NCBI GenBank assembly: GCA_964444795.1
Contig: CAYUIQ010000145.1
Location: 1-23,353, forward strand
Length of the DNA: 23,353 bases
Source: JABMRP01 sp964444795
Lineage (GTDB): Bacteria > Planctomycetota > Planctomycetia > Pirellulales > Thermoguttaceae
Reading direction: 5' to 3'
Under the pieces are notes generated by a model. That model saw nothing but the letters and a program-made list of their open reading frames with translations, was not told the DNA's origin and ran no database searches. Shown piece after piece: positions 16,911-23,353 of this stretch. The first letter of the stretch is position 1; every line of letters starts with the position of its first letter. The translations under genes and the position numbers were made by a program.

Positions 16911-17336
16911 TCAGGGTCTCTCCACCTCGAACTCGAACGGCTCGACACCTGGTTCGATCGTCACTTCGTAGGGGCTTTTGTCCGGCAGCGTATACTTCTC
17001 GGCCACCAGCGACTCCAGGTCGATGGCCGTCTTGCGGATCGCGAAGATGACCTTGTACTTGCCGGCGATCACGCCATCGCCCGGGCTGACGGTGGTCATC
17101 TCGAAACGACCGTCTTCGGGGTTGATCTGGCCGAAAGCCATTTTGCGGAGCTGACCGGGCTCGCCGGCTGTCGGCTCGAAGATGATCTCGGCCCGCTCCC
17201 CGGTCGGGATGGTGCCGTCGGCAAACTTGACGGTCCCGGTCACGGGGACCATCTTCACGTCGGGCTCGTCGGAGCAGCCGATGGCGGATAGTGCCAGTGT
17301 TCCCAGCCAGAGGGTTTGCCGCAAGGAGTGTCTCAT
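16911..17336 (-). CDS. Small lipoprotein, transthyretin/carboxypeptidase-regulatory-like
   Basis: 141 residues. The N-terminus (MRHSLRQ, then a hydrophobic stretch) ends in the lipobox SAIGC, with the lipidated cysteine at 21. The rest is a single beta-sandwich-type domain: VPVTGTVKFADG near the start, a Gly-rich turn and GKYKVIFA in the middle, ending EPFEFEVERP. This is the usual look of planctomycete 'carboxypeptidase regulatory-like' or transthyretin-like lipoproteins that accompany DUF1559 genes. It starts 13 nt after the DUF1559 stop, and its Shine-Dalgarno (AAGGGGA) overlaps that stop codon. It is almost certainly in one transcript with DUF1559. Function is unknown; envelope location is inferred from the lipobox. 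Confidence 0.88.
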   Translation of the reverse strand: MRHSLRQTLWLGTLALSAIGCSDEPDVKMVPVTGTVKFADGTIPTGERAEIIFEPTAGEPGQLRKMAFGQINPEDGRFEMTTVSPGDGVIAGKYKVIFAIRKTAIDLESLVAEKYTLPDKSPYEVTIEPGVEPFEFEVERP

Positions 17337-17349
17337 GGAGGGCGTCCCC

Positions 17350-18432
17350 TTAGAACTTCGAGGCGTCGACCGGCAGGTTGTCCATGCTGCAGATCAACCG
17401 CTGCCACACGGCGTCCATTCCCGTGCTCGTCTCGATCCAATCACTGATGAAGTGGACGCTGCCGTCGGCAAACGCGCAGAGGACCCCGCCGGGATGCTGA
17501 CTGCGGACGGTTGCCTGCCAGGATCCCTGGCCCGTGCAGCAACCCATCCGCTGCTTAATCAACTCGTCGACGCCCGGGCTGGTGGAATGCAGGTACCCGC
17601 AGCCCTTGATGTCGTCGGAGAGGAGACGCGGATCGTTGGGCGCGTTGGCATCGCTGTAGCCGTAGCCGAACAGGGCGCTGGCGCCGGCGTTTCCCATGGC
17701 CCAGGTGCCCCGGGAATCGTACTGGTTCAGCCCGGCGCGAATCTCGCCGAGCAGGATCGTGTTGCTCGTGCCGTCGCGGACCTCGGCGAGGCTGGCGGAC
17801 ACGCCGGCGGCCATCACGCCGCGATACTGCCAGGCTTGGGGGCCGCTCCAGCCGAGGGAGTTGGGGCCGCAGATGGCGTCGACACGGGTCCAGTTGAGCA
17901 TGTAACCGCGACCGCCGCTGGCGGCGTAGTTGCCGCGAGCCCAGTTGTCCCCTTCGTTGTAGCCCTGTGATCCGGAAAACTTGGTGCGGTTGGCGCCGTC
18001 GGTCGGACACTTCATGGTCGCCAGTTCCATGCCCCGCGCCTCGCGGTTGGCGCTGTCGGACAGGGGAAGCGAGAAGTCGAAGGCGTTGTAAACCCCCTGC
18101 TGCTCGATGTAGGGGAGGATCATGACCACCCAGTTGGGCCGAAAGTTGTCGGTGCGAGCCGGGTCGTCGCCGGGGAGAAACTGGACGGCAGGGGGATAGC
18201 TACCAAAGGACTGCTCGTAGTTGAGCACCGCCAGGGAAAGCTGCTTGAGGTTGTTACGGCACTGCAACCGCCGGGCCGCCTCCCGAACCGCCTGAACCGC
18301 CGGAAGCAGCAAGCCGATGAGGATGCCGATGATCGCGATCACGACCAGCAACTCGACCAGCGTGAACGCCGTTCTTCGACTCCGGGTAACCGGCTCTCGA
18401 GGATGTCTCGACCTTGGATGTCTCGTATCCAT
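17350..18432 (-). CDS. DUF1559 prepilin-like protein (H-X9-DG type)
   Basis: 360 residues from the ATG at 18430-18432. A short basic leader precedes the type IV pilin-like segment TAFTLVELLVVIAIIGIL, cut by a prepilin peptidase before Phe. The residue before the cut is Ala rather than the usual Gly. The C-terminal part has the H-X9-DG signature (HPGGVLCAFADG). Family members are abundant in planctomycetes and are thought to form pseudopilin-like or surface structures. The frame is open upstream to an ATG at 18453 and a TTG at 18504, but the promoter found at 18513-18542 would start transcription near 18505, which excludes the TTG. The stop is followed at once by the lipoprotein gene. Neither remaining start has a strong Shine-Dalgarno. 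Confidence 0.93.
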   Translation of the reverse strand: MDTRHPRSRHPREPVTRSRRTAFTLVELLVVIAIIGILIGLLLPAVQAVREAARRLQCRNNLKQLSLAVLNYEQSFGSYPPAVQFLPGDDPARTDNFRPNWVVMILPYIEQQGVYNAFDFSLPLSDSANREARGMELATMKCPTDGANRTKFSGSQGYNEGDNWARGNYAASGGRGYMLNWTRVDAICGPNSLGWSGPQAWQYRGVMAAGVSASLAEVRDGTSNTILLGEIRAGLNQYDSRGTWAMGNAGASALFGYGYSDANAPNDPRLLSDDIKGCGYLHSTSPGVDELIKQRMGCCTGQGSWQATVRSQHPGGVLCAFADGSVHFISDWIETSTGMDAVWQRLICSMDNLPVDASKF

Positions 18433-18512
18433 GTCTTGTCCCGCCCGGGCCATGATCCGGTGATTTCGATTTTGGCCGAGCCTGGAGAGGCTCAGCGCTC
18501 GCAACGTGGGTC

Positions 18513-18542
18513 ATTACAACATTGCGTCCCGGAACGTGTCAA
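18513..18542 (-). promoter_or_regulatory. Sigma70-type promoter of the DUF1559 gene
   Basis: On the minus strand a perfect TTGACA (-35, 18537-18542) and TGTAAT (-10, 18513-18518) are separated by 18 nt. Predicted transcription start is near 18505, leaving a leader of about 70 nt that contains a GAGCCT/AGGCTC hairpin with a 4-nt loop (18478-18493). It separates the DUF1559-lipoprotein pair from lysC. Confidence 0.6.
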
Positions 18543-18606
18543 GCTGTGTGAGGCACCTGCTTTTCGGAATTCGTGTCGTATGGACTCCCTCGGCGAGCGG
18601 TTTCCG

Positions 18607-20385
18607 CTAAACCATGGCGTCGGCCAGGGCCGCCCGGAGGATTTTCAGGGCCTGTGGGCCGTGCTGGCCGTCAACGACCACGTTGACACACATCTCGCTG
18701 GTACTGATCATGTCGACATTGATTCCGGCGGTGGCCAGCGAGCCGAACGCCCGCGCGGCGACACTCGTATGGCTCCGCATCCCGGTGCCGACCACCGAGA
18801 GCTTGCCCACCGAAGGGCAACTGGTCGGCGGCGGGCATCCGATCTCCTGGGCCAATTGCGCGGCCACGGCCACGCTCTTCTCAAGGTCCGCCTGGGGAAC
18901 GGTGAAACTGATGTTGGCATGGCCCTTTCGACCGAAACTCTGCACGATCATGTCGACCAAGATCCCCCCCTCGGCGATCTGCTCGAACACCCTTGCCGCC
19001 AACCCGGGCGTGTCGGGCAGCCCGGCGATCGTGACCCGAGCCTGCGACTGGTCGAGATCGATGCTCTCGACAATCAGATCTTCCATCCCCTGCAGACGGT
19101 CAATCAACTCGCTGGTAATCCCCGCCCGGCTCGCCTCGGCGGTCTCCTCGCTGACCGCACTTGCCCCCGCCGGCTCCTGATCCAGGGCGAACGCCTCGTG
19201 TACGGTTTCCAGAATGTCCTGGGCATCGCTACGGGCCACGAGGACCGAGATCTTGATCTGGCTGGTCGTGATCATTTGAATGTTGACGCGCCGCTCGGCA
19301 ATCGCGCGAAACATCCGCTGGGCAACGCCCGTCTGCGTGGCCATGCCGAGGCCGACCACCGAGATTTTCGAAACCTCGTCGTCGTAGTCGACGCCCTCGG
19401 CACCCAACTCTTCCACCGCGCTCTCCACCGCCTTGAGCGCGGCCGGTAGATCGTCGCGATTCACGGTAAAGGAAATATCGGTCTGTCCCTCGGCCGCCAC
19501 GTTCTGGACGATCATGTCCATGGGGATTCTCTTGCCGGCAATGCTGCCGAAGACCGTCAGCGCGGCTCCCGGTCGGTCGGGTACGCCGAGGACCGTGACC
19601 CGGGCTTCCTGCTTTTCCTTCGCCGCGCCACAGACCGGTTGATCCGGGGCCTCGGGCAGGCCGGTGATCATGGTACCCGGGTTGTCGCTGAAACTGCTGC
19701 GAACGTGGATCGGGACGCCAAATTTCTTCGCAAACTCGATCGACCGGTTGTGCATCACGGCCGCTCCCACACTGGCCAATTCGAGCATTTCGTCGTAGCT
19801 GATCCGCCGGACGTGCCGGGCGTCGACGACGATGCTCGGATCGGTGGTGTAAATACCATCGACGTCGGTGTAGATTTCGCACACGTCGGCGCCCAGTGCC
19901 GCGGCCAGCGCGACGGCTGTCGTGTCGCTGCCACCCCGGCCCAGTGTGGTGATATTCAGCGCCTCGTCGACCCCTTGGAACCCGGCCGCAATGACGATCT
20001 GCCCCCGGTCCAGCGCCTGGGAAATCCGATCGCCGGAGATGGAAACGATCCGCGCCTTGGTATGGGTGCTGTCGGTGCGGATACCCAATTGGGCCCCGGT
20101 CATGCTCACCGCCTCGTGCCCCAACGAATGGATGGCCATGGCCATCAGCGCAACGCTCACTTGTTCACCCGTGGAAAGGAGCATGTCCATTTCCCGGGCG
20201 GGCGGTTCGTCGGTGATCTTCTGGGCCAAGTCGACCAACATGTCGGTATTCTTGCCCATCGCGCTGACGACCATGACCACGCGGTGGCCGTCCTTCTTGG
20301 CGCGAACGGCTTTCCTCGCCGCAGCCAGGATTTTCTCACTATCGGCCACGCTGGTGCCGCCGAATTTCTGTACAACAATTGACAT
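18607..20385 (-). CDS. lysC: Aspartate kinase with two tandem ACT-pair regulatory regions
   Basis: 592 residues, about 180 longer than a common aspartate kinase of roughly 410. The kinase domain (1-250) has KFGGTSVAD (7-15), STGEQVS (71-77) and GRGGSDTTA (149-157). A first ACT pair covers about 261-402 and a second about 449-590. The two copies align along their length: DMIVQ, ISFTV, K(I/L)SVVG(L/T)GM and I(T/S)TS recur in the same order. A four-ACT layout is known from cyanobacterial aspartate kinases. The enzyme phosphorylates aspartate as the first step to Lys, Thr and Met; ACT domains bind feedback amino acids. It starts 59 nt after the apgM-family gene and is probably in the hom operon. 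The gap carries two heptanucleotide arrays and no clear Shine-Dalgarno. Confidence 0.96.
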   Translation of the reverse strand: MSIVVQKFGGTSVADSEKILAAARKAVRAKKDGHRVVMVVSAMGKNTDMLVDLAQKITDEPPAREMDMLLSTGEQVSVALMAMAIHSLGHEAVSMTGAQLGIRTDSTHTKARIVSISGDRISQALDRGQIVIAAGFQGVDEALNITTLGRGGSDTTAVALAAALGADVCEIYTDVDGIYTTDPSIVVDARHVRRISYDEMLELASVGAAVMHNRSIEFAKKFGVPIHVRSSFSDNPGTMITGLPEAPDQPVCGAAKEKQEARVTVLGVPDRPGAALTVFGSIAGKRIPMDMIVQNVAAEGQTDISFTVNRDDLPAALKAVESAVEELGAEGVDYDDEVSKISVVGLGMATQTGVAQRMFRAIAERRVNIQMITTSQIKISVLVARSDAQDILETVHEAFALDQEPAGASAVSEETAEASRAGITSELIDRLQGMEDLIVESIDLDQSQARVTIAGLPDTPGLAARVFEQIAEGGILVDMIVQSFGRKGHANISFTVPQADLEKSVAVAAQLAQEIGCPPPTSCPSVGKLSVVGTGMRSHTSVAARAFGSLATAGINVDMISTSEMCVNVVVDGQHGPQALKILRAALADAMV

Positions 20386-20400
20386 AGACTCGTCTCGCTA

Positions 20401-20427
20401 TCTCAAATCTCAAATCTCAAATCTCAA
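20401..20427. repeat. Heptanucleotide repeat (TCTCAAA)x3.9
   Basis: Units at 20401-20407, 20408-20414 and 20415-20421 plus six bases of a fourth. On the minus strand it reads TTTGAGA repeated and ends about 15 nt before the lysC ATG. The minus-strand units place a TTGAGA, close to a -35 box, every seven bases, but no convincing -10 pairs with them. Confidence 0.9.
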
Positions 20428-20430
20428 CGA

Positions 20431-20454
20431 CTAATCGCTAATCGCTAATCGCTA
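20431..20454. repeat. Heptanucleotide repeat (CTAATCG)x3.4 that supplies a stop codon
   Basis: Units at 20431-20437, 20438-20444 and 20445-20451 plus CTA. The stop codon of the apgM-family gene (TAG, 20445-20447 on the minus strand) is the start of one unit. Because seven is not a multiple of three, three units put TAG in all three minus-strand frames and TAA in all three plus-strand frames. The same heptamer abuts the stop codon at 3393. Confidence 0.9.
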
Positions 20455-21656
20455 CCCCCGGCCAAAAAGTACCTCATCAACCGCCATCCCTCGTCCATGG
20501 CCAACTCGGACCGCGCCGCGGTGGGATCGTCGTAGGTCGTTGCCTCGTCGGCCTCGACGCCCGTTCCGGCGATGGCAAACGGCACGTCGCCGTGGCTATG
20601 GGTTTTGGTCCGCAGCGGCGTGGGATGGTCGGGGGTGACGAGGATCCGATGCTCGGCTCTCTTCCGCAGCGCATCGACCAGGGGTGCCACGATATGGCGG
20701 TCGATTTCCTCCAGGGCGGTCACTTTAGCCTCGACGTCACCCTCGTGCGACGCTTCGTCGGTCGCCTCGACGTGAACGCAGACCAGATCCACGTTGTCGA
20801 GCGCCTCGACGGCATAGCGCCCCTTGGCGGCGTAGTCGGTGTCGGTGTAGCCCGTCGCGCCGGGCACCTCGATCCGCCGCCACCCGAGCAAGACGGCCAG
20901 CCCGCGCAGAAGATCCACCGCCGTGATCATGGCACCTTGCTTACCGTGGAGATCGGCAAAGGGTGTGAGCCGAGGTATTCGCCCCAACCCCCAGAGCCAA
21001 ATATTGGTGGCTGGCAGCTTGCCCGCCTCGCGGCGCCGGAGATTGACCGGATGCTCGGCGAAAACGGTCGCGCTGTCGTTCATCAGCCGACTGAGCAGAT
21101 CGCTGCCGGGTCCTCGGGGGTAGTCGTCCAGCACCGATTTGTCGGTCAGATCGTGGGGCGGCGTGGTTCGGGTGTCCGGGGAGAAGGGCAACTCGTCGTC
21201 CGTGGGCCGATAGACCAGCAGATTGCGGTAGCCGACTCCCGGGTAGAGTTGTAGCCGATCGTCGCCGAGGTGCTCCTGCATCGACGCGAGCAATTCGGCC
21301 GCTTCGGCACTGGAGATGTGATCGGCGGTAAAATCCTTCATCCCCTGATCTTCGACGGTGACCAGATTGCATCGCACGGCCCAGTCGTCAGGCCCCAGTT
21401 CGATGCCCTGGGCGGCCGCTTCCAGAGGTGCCCGGCCGGTGTAGTGTTTCAGCGGGTCGTACCCCAAGAGGCTCAGGTTGGCCACGTCGCTACCCGGCGG
21501 CAGCACCCGCGGGGTATGATTGGCGCGCCCCACCACGCCGGCGCCGGCCACGGCGTCCATGGCCGGGGTATGTGCGGCTTGCAGTGGTGTGCGTCCGCCG
21601 AGCGACTCCTGGGGCTCGTCGGCACATCCGTCGGGAATGATGATTGCGTATTTCAT
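20445..21656 (-). CDS. ApgM-family phosphomutase, probable non-orthologous homoserine kinase
   Basis: 403 residues of the alkaline-phosphatase superfamily, archaeal-type cofactor-independent phosphoglycerate mutase family. IPDGCADEP (7-15) supplies a metal ligand, SDVANLSLLGYDP (56-68) is the catalytic-centre signature, and a C-terminal TPDHPTP and KTHSHGDVPFA stretch carries further metal ligands. TIGR02535-type members of this family, found among threonine genes in bacteria lacking thrB, have been proposed as homoserine kinases. Here the gene lies between hom and lysC, overlaps the hom stop as ATGA, and no thrB is visible. That favours the homoserine kinase role (inference); phosphoglycerate mutase (apgM) remains the alternative. 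No separate Shine-Dalgarno is seen, so it is probably translationally coupled to hom. Confidence 0.9.
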   Translation of the reverse strand: MKYAIIIPDGCADEPQESLGGRTPLQAAHTPAMDAVAGAGVVGRANHTPRVLPPGSDVANLSLLGYDPLKHYTGRAPLEAAAQGIELGPDDWAVRCNLVTVEDQGMKDFTADHISSAEAAELLASMQEHLGDDRLQLYPGVGYRNLLVYRPTDDELPFSPDTRTTPPHDLTDKSVLDDYPRGPGSDLLSRLMNDSATVFAEHPVNLRRREAGKLPATNIWLWGLGRIPRLTPFADLHGKQGAMITAVDLLRGLAVLLGWRRIEVPGATGYTDTDYAAKGRYAVEALDNVDLVCVHVEATDEASHEGDVEAKVTALEEIDRHIVAPLVDALRKRAEHRILVTPDHPTPLRTKTHSHGDVPFAIAGTGVEADEATTYDDPTAARSELAMDEGWRLMRYFLAGGSD

Positions 21657-22963
21657 GAGTCGTACACGCGCATGCGAACGCTACCAGGACGAACGAACGG
21701 CATTCCGTCGATCGTCTCCATGGCCGTCGCCGCGGCTCCTTCCGTGGCGGTATGGGTCATGATAATCAACGGCACGATCGACTTCTGCGGAGCCTCTTCG
21801 TCCGCCTCGTGCTGGATCACCGAGGCGATGGAAATCTCGTGCCATCCCAGAACGCCGGCGATCTCGGCCAGCACCCCCGGCCGGTCCTCGACGTTCAATC
21901 GCAAATAGAACCGGCTCGATACATCGCCCGGTTCGCGGACGGCCACCCGGCCTTCTCCCTCCGGCCACAGTCGCAGGGTGCTAAAGGTGATCCCCGTATG
22001 CCCCAGAGCCATGTCGATCAGATCGCCGACCACGGCCGACGCCGTGGGCATCTGGCCGGCCCCCAAGCCTTCGAAGAAGACGCGGCCGACGGCGTCGCCG
22101 ACGACGCTGATCGCGTTGTAGGCGCCGCGCACCTCGGCCAGCGGCGTACCGTGCCGCACCAGGGTGGGCGATACGTGCAACTCCACGCCCTCGATCGAGC
22201 GCTGGGCCACGGCCAATACCTTCAGCCGATAACCTAGTTCCCCCGCCCAGCGCAGGTCGGCCAGGTCGACGTTGTCGATCCCCTCGCGGGGAATGTTCTT
22301 CCAGTCAACCCGAGCGCCAAACGCCAGTTGCGCCATGATGGCAAGCTTCTGTGCGGCATCGCTGCCGTCGACGTCCATCGTCGGGTCGGCTTCGGCATAG
22401 CCGCGAGACTGCGCTTCGGACACCGCGGCAGCGTAGTCCTGGCCGAGTTCTTCCATCCGCGTGAGGATGAAGTTGCTTGTGCCGTTGAGGATCGCGTGCA
22501 ACGACTCCACCTGATTGGCCGCCAGGCATTGGCCGATTCCGGTGATGATCGGAACTCCGCCGGCGACCGCGGCCTCGAAGGCAATGGACCGGCCCAACTG
22601 GCGAGCCCGACGGAAAAGCTCCGGTCCGTGCTCGGCCAACAGGGCCTTGTTGGCCGTGACGACGTCTTTTCCGCTCTCCAGCAGTTGGAGCATGATCGTG
22701 CGCGCCGGCTCCAACCCCCCGATCAACTGAGCCACCACGGCGATTTCCGGATCGCCGGTGACCCGCGTCAGATCGTCGGTCAGCAGACCCGCGGGCAGAT
22801 CGATGCCCCGGGATCGCCTGGTGTCGGGGTCGACGATCGCCTGGAGATGGAGGGCTCCCTTGGCATGTCGCGAGGAGCGATCCCCGCGGTCCAACAGCAG
22901 CCGGGCAACGCCCGTGCCGATCGTCCCAAATCCGACAACGGCAACTTTTGTCTTTTCAGTCAT
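21653..22963 (-). CDS. hom: Homoserine dehydrogenase with C-terminal ACT domain
   Basis: 436 residues, the usual length of the ACT-bearing form. The NAD(P)-binding GFGTIGTGV is at 11-19, VTANKALL with the catalytic-site Lys at 102-109, LNGTSNFIL at 159-167, and the signature GYAEADPTMDVDGSDAAQKL at 188-207. The ACT domain begins at about 355 (FYLRLNVEDRPGVLAEIAG). It reduces aspartate semialdehyde to homoserine on the way to threonine and methionine; the ACT domain suggests threonine feedback. The start has AAGGGA on the minus strand nine bases upstream, and a promoter lies 40-70 nt upstream. Its stop codon overlaps the apgM-family start. Confidence 0.97.
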   Translation of the reverse strand: MTEKTKVAVVGFGTIGTGVARLLLDRGDRSSRHAKGALHLQAIVDPDTRRSRGIDLPAGLLTDDLTRVTGDPEIAVVAQLIGGLEPARTIMLQLLESGKDVVTANKALLAEHGPELFRRARQLGRSIAFEAAVAGGVPIITGIGQCLAANQVESLHAILNGTSNFILTRMEELGQDYAAAVSEAQSRGYAEADPTMDVDGSDAAQKLAIMAQLAFGARVDWKNIPREGIDNVDLADLRWAGELGYRLKVLAVAQRSIEGVELHVSPTLVRHGTPLAEVRGAYNAISVVGDAVGRVFFEGLGAGQMPTASAVVGDLIDMALGHTGITFSTLRLWPEGEGRVAVREPGDVSSRFYLRLNVEDRPGVLAEIAGVLGWHEISIASVIQHEADEEAPQKSIVPLIIMTHTATEGAAATAMETIDGMPFVRPGSVRMRVYDS

Positions 22964-23004
22964 CGCCCCGAGTCCCTTGAGCCCTACAACGCAGAGAACT
23001 CTAC

Positions 23005-23034
23005 ATCGTAGGCGAGGCAGCCCGACCCCGTCAA
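23005..23034 (-). promoter_or_regulatory. Sigma70-type promoter of the hom operon
   Basis: On the minus strand TTGACG (-35, 23029-23034) and TACGAT (-10, 23005-23010) are 18 nt apart, giving a predicted start near 22998 and a leader of about 35 nt before hom. A dyad, CCCCG-N5-CGGGG (23026-23040), overlaps the -35 box and could be an operator. The position downstream of the coaBC hairpin fits an independent promoter. Confidence 0.5.
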
Positions 23035-23097
23035 CCGGGGGCTAGGAGACGTGGTTCGGGGGGCAACCATACCGTTGCACGCGGCCTGTCGATTTAG

Positions 23098-23152
23098 TAA
23101 CCCGAAGCGTCAGCGAGGGCGGAAAAGACGTCCTCGCTGACGCTTCGGGTTA
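23098..23152. repeat. Perfect 21-bp palindromic hairpin, planctomycete-type dispersed repeat, at the coaBC stop
   Basis: Left arm 23098-23118 and right arm 23132-23152 are exact reverse complements (core CCCGAAGCGTCAGCGAGG), with a 13-nt loop. The coaBC stop TAA (23150-23152) is the first triplet of the hairpin on the minus strand. There is no T-tract, so a classic terminator is unlikely, though it may stop or stabilise transcripts. In translation the arms read NPKRQRG and SLADASGY, strings I recognise from many spurious small proteins in planctomycete genomes, which suggests a REP-like dispersed element. Confidence 0.85.
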
Positions 23153-23353
23153 TGTTTCGTGAGACTCCCCCCGGGCAGACACGAGCTCCTGGCCGATCAC
23201 CTCGAAAATCTCCCGGGCAACCTGTGCCTTGCTGCCGGAAGGGGCGGCCAGGACGTTTCCCCGGCGATCGAGAATTTCCACGCTGGTGTCGACCGCATGC
23301 ATGGCACCGGGGCCGTTGACGACAATGAGATCGCAACTCTTGCGTTCGAGCTT
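23150..23353 (-). CDS. coaBC: CoaBC C-terminus (phosphopantothenoylcysteine synthetase/decarboxylase), 5' part outside window
   Basis: The last 67 codons of a frame open to the window edge, ending TAA at 23150-23152. The sequence KLERKSCDLIVVNGP, then VEILDRRG and SGSKAQVAREIFEVI, matches the conserved end of the phosphopantothenate-cysteine ligase (CoaB) domain. There the KL-x-RK motif helps bind CTP/phosphopantothenate, and the SK-x-x-VA-x-x-I segment closes the fold. In the bifunctional enzyme this domain joins cysteine to 4'-phosphopantothenate in coenzyme A synthesis. Whether the decarboxylase half is fused cannot be seen. The stop codon lies inside the palindromic repeat, so the repeat sits flush against the gene. 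Confidence 0.85.
   Translation of the reverse strand, partial: KLERKSCDLIVVNGPGAMHAVDTSVEILDRRGNVLAAPSGSKAQVAREIFEVIGQELVSARGESHET

Noticed and set aside
18596..18608. AGCGG-TTT-CCGCT hairpin at the lysC stop codon
   Set aside because: Five-base stem without a T-tract; may be chance in GC-rich DNA.
23094..23336. 80-codon minus-strand frame covering the palindrome and coaBC end
   Set aside because: It is a different frame of the coaBC tail that runs into the palindromic repeat; the typical SLADASGY ending marks it as spurious.

Overview
The window reads as a GC-rich chromosomal segment of a planctomycete, probably a Pirellulales-type member of Planctomycetota. Three things point there: a DUF1559 prepilin-like protein with the H-X9-DG tail, a very large exported PQQ-propeller protein, and a palindromic intergenic element that reads as 'NPKRQRG / LADASGY' in translation, which I recognise from planctomycete genomes. 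Every supportable gene lies on the minus strand, so transcription runs from high to low coordinates. The two edge genes are cut by the window: coaBC at the right loses its 5' end, and a GEPGE-repeat protein at the left loses its 3' end.

Right part (23353 to 18607) is metabolic. The tail of coaBC ends inside a perfect 21-bp hairpin. Then come homoserine dehydrogenase (hom), an apgM-family phosphomutase that overlaps hom by 4 nt, and an aspartate kinase (lysC) with two tandem ACT pairs. The apgM-family gene sits where a homoserine kinase would be expected, so the three genes look like a threonine/aspartate-family operon. A good sigma70-like promoter precedes hom.

Middle part (18606 to 16392): a DUF1559 gene with its own near-consensus promoter, followed 13 nt later by a small transthyretin/carboxypeptidase-regulatory-like lipoprotein. 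A gene-free region of about 520 nt follows, with hairpins and three copies of CTTAGAAG.

Left part (16391 to 1) is eight same-strand genes with short gaps or overlaps. In order they encode an exported double PQQ-propeller/TPR protein, a secreted alpha/alpha-toroid protein with QW motifs, a MoxR AAA+ ATPase, a DUF58 protein, a BatA-like membrane VWA protein, a second membrane VWA protein with a glutamine-amidotransferase-like region, a DUF4175-like membrane protein, and an exported coiled-coil protein with a (GEPGE)n repeat. The middle of this set is a MoxR/DUF58/Bat-type module: an AAA+ ATPase that may act on membrane proteins displaying VWA domains. The propeller and toroid proteins at one end and the low-complexity proteins at the other make it the best candidate here for an incompletely described envelope system.

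Two intergenic gaps (3307-3392 and 20386-20444) carry heptanucleotide tandem repeats in the same layout: CGATTAG copies at the upstream gene's stop codon and a different heptamer array just before the next start codon.
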